Below, in pieces: positions 58,557-64,000 of a DNA stretch of 64,000 nucleotides (positions within the stretch are counted from its first letter, which is position 1; each line of letters opens with the position of its first letter). Location: assembly GCA_964414345.1 (NCBI GenBank), contig CAYPWF010000014.1, forward strand, positions 1 to 64,000. The letters are read 5' to 3'. The DNA is from Desulfocorpusculum sp964414345. Lineage in GTDB: Bacteria; Desulfobacterota; Desulfocorpusculales; Desulfocorpusculum. The translations under genes were made by a program, and so were the position numbers. The notes under the pieces were generated by a model. It was given only the letters and a program-made list of their open reading frames with translations. It ran no database searches and was not told the DNA's origin.

Positions 58557-58838
58557 CTAGCCTGGAATAAGAGTGAATCTGGGAGGAGTCACGCGCTCTG
58601 ACCTGCACCTAGGGCATCGACTCGGGGCCGAAAAACGCATTCTCTTGCGAAAATGGAAACCGCAGCTTTGGCACCTGGAATGCTCAACCCTTAGAGGGTT
58701 TCCGGAGCGGGTGGAGCGGGCCACATGCTCCAGATGCCCCAAGACCTCCCTTTCTTTTATGCCCAGCTCTTGGCTGAGCTCCCTCAGGGTGAACCAGCCG
58801 CTCTGAAGAAGCTCTGCCATTCGTTGCCGCAGGGTCAT
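58557..58838 (-). CDS. HTH plus zinc-ribbon regulator (COG3357-like)
   Basis: A 93-residue protein with a winged-HTH-type start (MTLRQRMAELLQSGWFTLRELSQELGIKEREVLGHLEHV) followed by a C4 zinc ribbon, CQSC and CPRC, with an RKRMRFSAPSR spacer. This architecture matches small predicted regulators in which an HTH is joined to a zinc ribbon. It is divergent from the methyltransferase gene, so it may regulate it. The ATG at 58838 lies six bases after GGGGAG; a longer frame upstream lacks conserved sequence. Confidence 0.8.
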   Translation of the reverse strand: MTLRQRMAELLQSGWFTLRELSQELGIKEREVLGHLEHVARSTRSGNPLRVEHSRCQSCGFHFRKRMRFSAPSRCPRCRSERVTPPRFTLIPG

Positions 58839-58917
58839 CTGGAACTCCCCAGTTACTACCCCGGCATGATACACTTGGGGAGGGTTGAGGTCCAGGACCA
58901 GAACCTGGAGATTAAGG

Positions 58918-59562
58918 GTGAGTTCACGCCTAAGACGCCAAACATACCGCAGAGTGCTGGAAGAGGCCGCCATTTGGGAGAGGTGGAGGAGTCTCTCCGG
59001 GGGCATTGTGCTTGACTATGGCTGCGGCACCGGTTGGTTTGGAGGAAGACTTCTGGAGCGGGGCTTTAGGGTCTTGGGCTTGGAGGTTCAAAGGGAATTT
59101 CTTCAAGAGGCTCGTTCCAGAGCCGATGGGGATCGGGCCCTTTTGGTTTTTTATGCCGGCGGGACAATACCTCTTAAAAAAGAATCGGTGGACTTGATTC
59201 TGGCCGTGGGAGTGGTAAGGAGCCTCATGGACAGGGGACCCTTGGATGGGGCAGTCGAAGAGTGGAGACGCTGTCTTAGAAGCCATGGGCGGCTGCTTCT
59301 CATCGAAACCGACAATGCTGCCCTGCGCCGCAAGATAAAAGTGGAAGGAATCAAGGAAGTCTTGACTGGACAAGGCTTCCAGGTCTTGGCTTGGCATCCA
59401 ATTAGGAAAACATCTTGGTGGGGGCTGGGTCTCGTGAAGGCAGGCCTTCTGCCTTTTGCCCTCTATGCTCGAATGGCCGGATGGGAGCTTAGGAGGAGGA
59501 AAGAAGAAAGAGTTCACCCAAGATGCAAGATGGCTTATATGGGGGAATTCCTCAAGAGCTGA
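58918..59562 (+). CDS. SAM-dependent methyltransferase
   Basis: Class I methyltransferase. Motif I is VLDYGCGTGWFGGRLLERG, followed by VLGLEVQREFLQEARS and the PLKKESVDLILAVGVVRSLMD motif IV area. The substrate is unknown; the small size (about 214 residues) and a basic C-terminus suggest an RNA or small-molecule target, but this is speculation. I prefer the GTG at 58918, seven bases after GGAG; a TTG at 58885 is an alternative. It is divergent from the zinc-ribbon regulator and followed 20 bases later by the parvulin/TPR gene. Confidence 0.8.
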   Translation: MSSRLRRQTYRRVLEEAAIWERWRSLSGGIVLDYGCGTGWFGGRLLERGFRVLGLEVQREFLQEARSRADGDRALLVFYAGGTIPLKKESVDLILAVGVVRSLMDRGPLDGAVEEWRRCLRSHGRLLLIETDNAALRRKIKVEGIKEVLTGQGFQVLAWHPIRKTSWWGLGLVKAGLLPFALYARMAGWELRRRKEERVHPRCKMAYMGEFLKS

Positions 59563-59582
59563 ACTTCAAGGAAAGGGAAGAG

Positions 59583-60515
59583 ATGATAGGCTGCAGAAAG
59601 ACATGGCCTCCCTGTTGGGCATGGCTGCTTGTGGTTTTGGGAATTAATGGGCCTGCTTGGAGTTTGCAAAGCCTGCACCTGCAAATGGTCCGTTTCGATA
59701 AGCGCACCGATGCTGAGCAGGCTTATTCAGAGCTGAGGGCCGGGAAAAGCTTTGAGCTTCTAGCTGAGCAGTGGGCGCCGGAAGCTTTTAAAGAGACCAA
59801 GGGCTATCTGGGTGAAGTCGTCCCTGAGAGGCTCTCCAATGAGGTTAGGAAAGTTCTGCTTGGGCTGAGGCCAGGAGAGTCAAGCCCTCTTGTGGCGGTT
59901 CAGGAAGCCTGGTTTCTTTTCAAGGTGCTGGATCCGGGCGAAGCTTCCAGATATAGGACAGAGCAGGAATCGGCCTTTTTTCACTTGGAAAGGGGGATAC
60001 TGCTTGGAGAACTGGGAGATGCTCAGGGGGAATTGGAAGCTTACAGGATGGCCGTTTTCTTGGACTCAGGTTTGGCTGCAGCCCATGTGAATTTAGGAGA
60101 AGCCCTTAGAAGGCAGGCCATGCTGATACTGGAGAAGGCTGGAGGGGATCTCACAGAGGCCCAGGCCAGGACAGCCACCGAGCTTTTGGATGAAGCCATA
60201 GACGAGTTTAAGACTGCCATAGGCTTGGAGAATAAACTCTGGGAAGCACATTTCAACTTGGGCCTCGCTTACGCGGCGCAGGGGCTCTTGGATTTAACCG
60301 TCTTGGAATTCCAAGAGGCAGTGGGAATTAGACCTGAATCCGGGGAGCTTCATCGCTCCTTGGCTCTGGCACTCCTTATGAGGGAAAGGCCTGCTGAAGC
60401 CCTGGTGCATGCCGAGCGGGCTAGGGAGTTGGGAGTCGAGGTAGGAGATATTCTAAAGAAAATCAAAGACAGGACTGAGGGAAAATCCCCTTTGCAAAAA
60501 AAGGATAAGCGCTAA
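59583..60515 (+). CDS. Exported parvulin-like and TPR protein
   Basis: A 310-residue protein with a hydrophobic N-terminal segment (about 10-24, WAWLLVVLGINGPAW) that could be a signal peptide or anchor. A parvulin-like domain (about 30-125; FELLAEQWAPEAFKETKGYLG and LRPGESSPLVAVQEAWFLFKVLD) precedes several TPR repeats (about 130-280; ELEAYRMAVFLDSGLAAAHVNLGEAL and EAHFNLGLAYAAQGLLDLTVLEFQEAV). It could fold or chaperone envelope proteins. AAGGGAAGAG precedes the ATG. No SurA-type N-domain is present. Confidence 0.82.
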   Translation: MIGCRKTWPPCWAWLLVVLGINGPAWSLQSLHLQMVRFDKRTDAEQAYSELRAGKSFELLAEQWAPEAFKETKGYLGEVVPERLSNEVRKVLLGLRPGESSPLVAVQEAWFLFKVLDPGEASRYRTEQESAFFHLERGILLGELGDAQGELEAYRMAVFLDSGLAAAHVNLGEALRRQAMLILEKAGGDLTEAQARTATELLDEAIDEFKTAIGLENKLWEAHFNLGLAYAAQGLLDLTVLEFQEAVGIRPESGELHRSLALALLMRERPAEALVHAERARELGVEVGDILKKIKDRTEGKSPLQKKDKR

Positions 60516-60663
60516 AGGCAAGTCAGGGACACCCTGGGTTCTGTAGCCTGTTGGAAGCGTACTTTGACTGCAAAATGGTGAACTGAACCTGCATCTGGCT
60601 GCCTAGCCCCTTACCTCACGAGCCATAGCCACCTATCCGGGTCAGCTCTGGGCTCCCCCCGCC

Positions 60664-61512
60664 TCATCTAGGGGAAAGGCCCAGGAGCTTCAAGATGCGC
60701 TCCAAGTCCTGGTTTCCGTAATACTCTATGATTATAGCGCCCTTTCTTCGGCCGTGCTGGATCCTTACCTGGGTTGAGAGACTCGAGCGCAATTTTTCGC
60801 GCACCCATGCCAGCTCGGGAGGAAGCTCCTTTTTTCTTACACCGGGCTTCTGCGGTTTTTTGTTTAGGGCTCTGGCCAGCTCCTCTGCCCCCCTCACAGA
60901 AAGAGCTCTGGCCAGGATGGCTTTGAGAAAGGATTCTTGCTGGTCTGCCTTGACCGAGAGGATGCAGCGGGCATGGCCCGCGGTGATCTCATCCCTCTCA
61001 AGGGCCTCCTGCGCCGATTTTGGCAGTTTGAGGAGTCTTAGGGAGTTGGCCAAAGTTGAGCGGTCTTTTCCCAGCCTTCCTGCAAGCTCTTCCTGGGTGG
61101 TGTTGTAAAGCTCCAGCAATGCCTGATAGGCCTTGGCTTCTTCCAGGGGGCTCAGGTCCTCTCTCTGGATGTTCTCTATCAGCGATATCTCCAAGGCTTC
61201 GCGGTCAGAAACCTCTCTCAATATCGCCGGGATTTGCTTGAGGCCAGCCAGCTTTGCAGCACGCCATCTCCTCTCTCCTGAGACCAGCTGGTAGCCTTCC
61301 CCGTGGGACCTAACCAATACCGGGGAGAGCACGCCTTTTTCCTTGATGGTTTGGACAAGCTCTGCAAGCCTTTGCGGATCAAAGCGCTGCCTGGGCTGCT
61401 CGGGATGGGGAGTTATGGAATCCACGGGGCACATGAACACAGTGCCTCCTGGCTGGTCCTCCAGGGGGATAAGGGCGTCCAAACCCCGCCCAAGGGCTCT
61501 TGTGCGCTTCAT
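60664..61512 (-). CDS. parB: Chromosome-partitioning protein ParB
   Basis: ParB/Spo0J CTPase clamp that loads at parS and spreads on DNA. Blocks: PHPEQPRQRFD, SGERRWRAAKLAGL and SLIENIQREDLSPLEEAKAY, then a HTH (TQEELAGRLGKDRSTLANSLRL) and a C-terminal dimer region. The 282-residue length is normal. It overlaps parA by four bases (parA stop and parB start share sequence). A perfect parS core lies upstream of parA. Confidence 0.95.
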   Translation of the reverse strand: MKRTRALGRGLDALIPLEDQPGGTVFMCPVDSITPHPEQPRQRFDPQRLAELVQTIKEKGVLSPVLVRSHGEGYQLVSGERRWRAAKLAGLKQIPAILREVSDREALEISLIENIQREDLSPLEEAKAYQALLELYNTTQEELAGRLGKDRSTLANSLRLLKLPKSAQEALERDEITAGHARCILSVKADQQESFLKAILARALSVRGAEELARALNKKPQKPGVRKKELPPELAWVREKLRSSLSTQVRIQHGRRKGAIIIEYYGNQDLERILKLLGLSPR

Positions 61513-62282
61513 TTCCTCTCTCCGTGATTCTGGATGAGTTCGTACGCCAGGTCCAGATAAGCCCTGGATCCCGCGCAGGAAATGTCATAGAGCAACACTG
61601 GCTTGCCATGGCTGGGGGCTTCGGCGAGCCTCACGTTGCGAGGAATCACGGTACGAAAAACCTTCTGGCCGAAGTGGCTCCTCACCTCTGTTTCCACTTG
61701 TCTGGAGAGGTTCATCCTTCCGTCGAACATGGTGAGCAGGATCCCCTCGATTTGCAGGCTGGGATTAAGCCGGCCCCTTACCAGTCTTATGGTATGGATC
61801 AGATGCGAAAGCCCCTCTAAGGCATAATACTCGCATTGAAGTGGAATCAAGACCGATTGGGAAGCAGTCAGCGCGTTGACTGTGAGAAGGCCTAAGGAGG
61901 GGGGGCAATCAATGAGGGCGTAGCTGAAAAGCCCCCGGGGAAGCCCGGCCAAGGCTTTGGCCAAGAGCCTTTCCCGGCTAGTGTGTTGAACCATTTCCAC
62001 CTCTAGCCCTATCAGATCCGGTGCTGAGGGGACCAGAGTTAGCTGATCCAGTCCCGTGGGCAGGAAGACCTCCTGCAGTTCGCATTGACCCAAGAGCACA
62101 TGATAAAGGTGGCTTCTGAGAATCTTGTGATTCATTCCCAGGCCTGAAGTGGCGTTGGCCTGAGGATCGCAGTCCACAAGCAATGTGGGCTTTTCCGCTG
62201 CAGCCAAGGAAGCCGCCAGGTTTACGGCTGTGGTGGTCTTGCCCACTCCGCCCTTTTGGTTCGCAATACAGATGATCTTCAA
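61509..62282 (-). CDS. parA: Chromosome-partitioning ATPase ParA (Soj)
   Basis: Walker-type ATPase that moves ParB-bound origins and regulates replication. The deviant Walker A is NQKGGVGKTTTAVNLAASLA; VDCDPQANATSGLG and the conserved DCPPSLGLLTVNAL block follow. At 257 residues it is a chromosomal Soj, without the N-terminal HTH of plasmid ParA. It lies between rsmG and parB, the common origin-proximal order. Confidence 0.95.
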   Translation of the reverse strand: MKIICIANQKGGVGKTTTAVNLAASLAAAEKPTLLVDCDPQANATSGLGMNHKILRSHLYHVLLGQCELQEVFLPTGLDQLTLVPSAPDLIGLEVEMVQHTSRERLLAKALAGLPRGLFSYALIDCPPSLGLLTVNALTASQSVLIPLQCEYYALEGLSHLIHTIRLVRGRLNPSLQIEGILLTMFDGRMNLSRQVETEVRSHFGQKVFRTVIPRNVRLAEAPSHGKPVLLYDISCAGSRAYLDLAYELIQNHGERK

Positions 62283-62354
62283 GCAAATCCCTCGGCCGCC
62301 GACTCAAGACAAGAGTAACTGATACCACAGCCTCCCGGAGTTGGAAAGGGGGGA

Positions 62355-62370
62355 TGTTTCACGTGAAACT
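62355..62370. promoter_or_regulatory. parS centromere site
   Basis: The 16 bases TGTTTCACGTGAAACT differ from the consensus parS (TGTTTCACGTGAAACA) only at the last base, and the palindrome core TTTCACGTGAAA is perfect. It lies immediately after the rsmG stop codon and 70 bases upstream of parA, the usual place of an origin-proximal parS. Confidence 0.93.
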
Positions 62371-63018
62371 TTATTTCCTTCCCAGGACCAGGATGCTGCG
62401 CCAGCTCTCCAAATAGGGAAGTTTGTAGTCCTTACGATCCACCACATCCCAACCCCGCTGCTTTAAAGAACCCTCCAGTTCTCGGGAAGCCTGTGCACGC
62501 CCAAGCATGAGAAAAACCCTTCCCCCTCCGCCCAACAGGGATTGGGCCAAACCCAGCCAAACATCCGGTCTGGCCACAGCTCTTCCAACAACCAAAGGGA
62601 ACTGGCCCAGCTGCACCCCCCCCTTCCCAAGCCTCACCTGGTGCACCCAAACCTCCTTCAGTCCCAGAACCCTCACCAGATGCCTTAAGAAATTGGCCTT
62701 TCGACGTCTGGATTCCACCAGATGCACAGCTAAGGAAGGCTTGGCGATCTTCACAGGAATTCCTGGAAAACCTCCACCTGAGCCCACATCCAACAAGGGC
62801 CCCTCCTTTTGAATCAAGGGCGCGAGGGCCAGGGAATCCAGGAAATGAGCCCAAAGCACCGTCTTTGCATCTGCCCTGGAAACCAGCCTTACCGAACGGT
62901 TCCAATCCTGCAACTCCTTCAGAAAGGCCTCAAATAGAGAGATACAATCCCCTTGGAGGCCCACCCCCAAGGCCTGCACCTCCAAGATGAATCTCTCCCA
63001 CTCTGGACCTGTCCCCAA
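62371..63018 (-). CDS. rsmG: 16S rRNA m7G527 methyltransferase RsmG
   Basis: SAM methyltransferase (GidB) acting on 16S rRNA. The 215-residue protein shows WAHFLDSLALAPLI, LLDVGSGGGFPGIPVKIA (SAM site) and VESRRRKANFLRHLVRVLGL. The start is read as TTG at 63018 behind GGGA, which sets the conserved length. It lies between mnmE and parA; the mnmE-rsmG-parA-parB order is widespread near bacterial origins. Confidence 0.93.
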   Translation of the reverse strand: MGTGPEWERFILEVQALGVGLQGDCISLFEAFLKELQDWNRSVRLVSRADAKTVLWAHFLDSLALAPLIQKEGPLLDVGSGGGFPGIPVKIAKPSLAVHLVESRRRKANFLRHLVRVLGLKEVWVHQVRLGKGGVQLGQFPLVVGRAVARPDVWLGLAQSLLGGGGRVFLMLGRAQASRELEGSLKQRGWDVVDRKDYKLPYLESWRSILVLGRK

Positions 63019-63057
63019 GTTTTGGTCCCAGTCCCTTACCAGGTAGGCCTCCGCAAG

Positions 63058-64000
63058 TCACTTCCCAATACAGAATCTGGAGAAAACAGCCCTTAGGATC
63101 TCCTGGTCAGATTCCCTTCCCAGGAGCTCATCTGTTGCAGAAAGTGCTTGTTTCAGCTCTTCAGCCACCAGCTCCAGCCAATGCGTGGGAGAGCTTAGCA
63201 ATTTTACCGCCTCCTTCAAATGTGCCAAGCACTGCTCCAAGAGCACGCAATGTCTGGTGCTGGCTATTACCCTCTCTGGAAGTTCCTGCTGCCCCACCAA
63301 TTCCCTGTGAATGACATCCAGCAGCTCCTCCAAGCCCCATCCGCGCAAAGCAGAAACCCTGACCAAAGGAAGTCCCAAGAGGGGAGCTGGCAGTTCCTGA
63401 GGCTTTAGCCGCTCCTGCAAATCGATCTTGTTCCAGGCCACCACAGAGGGTCTCATTGCCGCCCAGTCCCCGCACTGCCCAAGCTCGGGGGGAACAGGAG
63501 AGCTTGCGTCCACCACCCACACCAGAAGATCCGCAGACTCAAGCTTCTTCTCTACCAGCTTTTGGCCCAAGGCCTCCACCGGATCCTGGGCCGGCCGCAT
63601 GCCCGCTGTGTCCACCAATTTGATGGGAAGACCCTTCCACTCCAGGAATTCTTCCACCAAGTCTCTGGTTGTCCCAGGGATTTCCGTGACTATGGCCCTC
63701 TCAAAACCCACAAGTTTGTTCAGGAGGCTGGATTTACCGACATTCACAGGGCCTAGGATCAAGATCACCGCGCCTTCTTTGTAAAGGCGTGCCTTGGAAT
63801 AGGACTCCAGAGCCTTCCTCAAATCCTCCTGAACAGCTTGGATCAGCCTGAGAATCCCCTCAGGCTCGGCCTCGGGGATATCCTCTTCGGGAAACTCTAT
63901 GGCCGCTTCCGCAAGGCACAAAGCCTCCTGGATAATGGCTTGCCAGTCAGTAATGGCCCCGGAAAGAGCGCCTTGGAGCTGTTCCCTTGCCACGCGCAGG
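63058..64000 (-). CDS. mnmE: tRNA modification GTPase MnmE (partial, N-terminus off the window)
   Basis: C-terminal two thirds of MnmE (TrmE), which together with MnmG makes the 5-carboxymethylaminomethyl modification at tRNA wobble uridines. GTPase motifs are present: ILGPVNVGKSSLLN (G1), LVDTAGMRPAQ (G3) and VAWNKIDL (G4). The conserved C-terminal FCIGK with the essential Cys is the last block. The start codon lies beyond position 64000; an in-frame GTG at 63993 is internal to the family alignment, so it should not be taken as the start. Confidence 0.95.
   Translation of the reverse strand, partial: LRVAREQLQGALSGAITDWQAIIQEALCLAEAAIEFPEEDIPEAEPEGILRLIQAVQEDLRKALESYSKARLYKEGAVILILGPVNVGKSSLLNKLVGFERAIVTEIPGTTRDLVEEFLEWKGLPIKLVDTAGMRPAQDPVEALGQKLVEKKLESADLLVWVVDASSPVPPELGQCGDWAAMRPSVVAWNKIDLQERLKPQELPAPLLGLPLVRVSALRGWGLEELLDVIHRELVGQQELPERVIASTRHCVLLEQCLAHLKEAVKLLSSPTHWLELVAEELKQALSATDELLGRESDQEILRAVFSRFCIGK

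Noticed and set aside
63993..63999. Apparent start of MnmE inside the window
   Set aside because: The GTG at 63993 opens a frame only because the window ends; MnmE members have a further N-terminal domain of about 110-150 residues upstream, so this is an internal codon.
1..64000. CRISPR arrays, integrases, transposases, prophage genes
   Set aside because: No regularly spaced direct repeats of 24-40 bases, and no transposase-, integrase- or phage-like protein was found in the translated frames. The repeats seen are dispersed and irregular.

Overview
The window is a contiguous piece of a bacterial chromosome with a gene-dense, GC-rich layout. Gene content suggests a Gram-negative anaerobe of the former deltaproteobacteria (Desulfobacterota). 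The hints are lipobox-type outer-layer lipoproteins, a Liv-type ABC importer fused in one operon with an acyl-CoA synthetase, a nickel lactate racemase next to an FeS D-lactate-type dehydrogenase, a Two-CW histidine kinase, a TIM44-like protein and many TTG/GTG starts behind strong Shine-Dalgarno sequences. The lineage call is inference; no 16S gene or sulfate-respiration gene is present.

Left part (1-28.5 kb): a small membrane protein, a PAP2 phosphatase and MltG; RNase P RNA (rnpB); an RNase HI / zinc-ribbon / Nif3 operon; a CAU tRNA; the macromolecular-synthesis genes rpoD and dnaG, with yqeY but no rpsU; a reduced his cluster (hisB, lipoprotein, hisA, hisI) behind tRNA-Ala(CGC); two SPFH/band-7 proteins, one of them a lipoprotein; YjbQ; a histone-deacetylase-family gene overlapping gatC, then gatA and gatB; mtnA; and a lemA - DUF350 - tandem Hint/TIM44 - secreted protein operon closed by a strong terminator. 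Then come a stand-alone EF-G and a GerMN protein.

Middle part (28.5-48.5 kb): a leader-preceded operon livG - acyl-CoA synthetase - livH - livM - substrate-binding protein - livF - lipoprotein, which looks like import plus activation of a carboxylate. Then purQ with a near-consensus promoter, a universal stress protein, a thiolase, a divergent response regulator / Two-CW histidine kinase / receiver-kinase cluster, and gcvH - larA - FAD/FeS dehydrogenase for lactate use.

Right part (48.5-64 kb): an unexplained operon of two tandem acyltransferase-like paralogues plus a TraB/GumN protein; proC; maf-yggS; a nitroreductase followed by two M16 peptidases; a zinc-ribbon regulator divergent from a methyltransferase and a parvulin/TPR protein; and the origin-type cluster mnmE - rsmG - parS - parA - parB, which suggests the right end lies near the chromosome origin.

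At least four copies (plus fragments) of a roughly 190-bp, palindrome-headed repeat are scattered in the larger intergenic gaps. The most unusual object is the TIM44-like protein with two intein-like Hint modules placed back to back in its Gly/Ser linker (22512-23315). No CRISPR array, transposase or prophage was seen.
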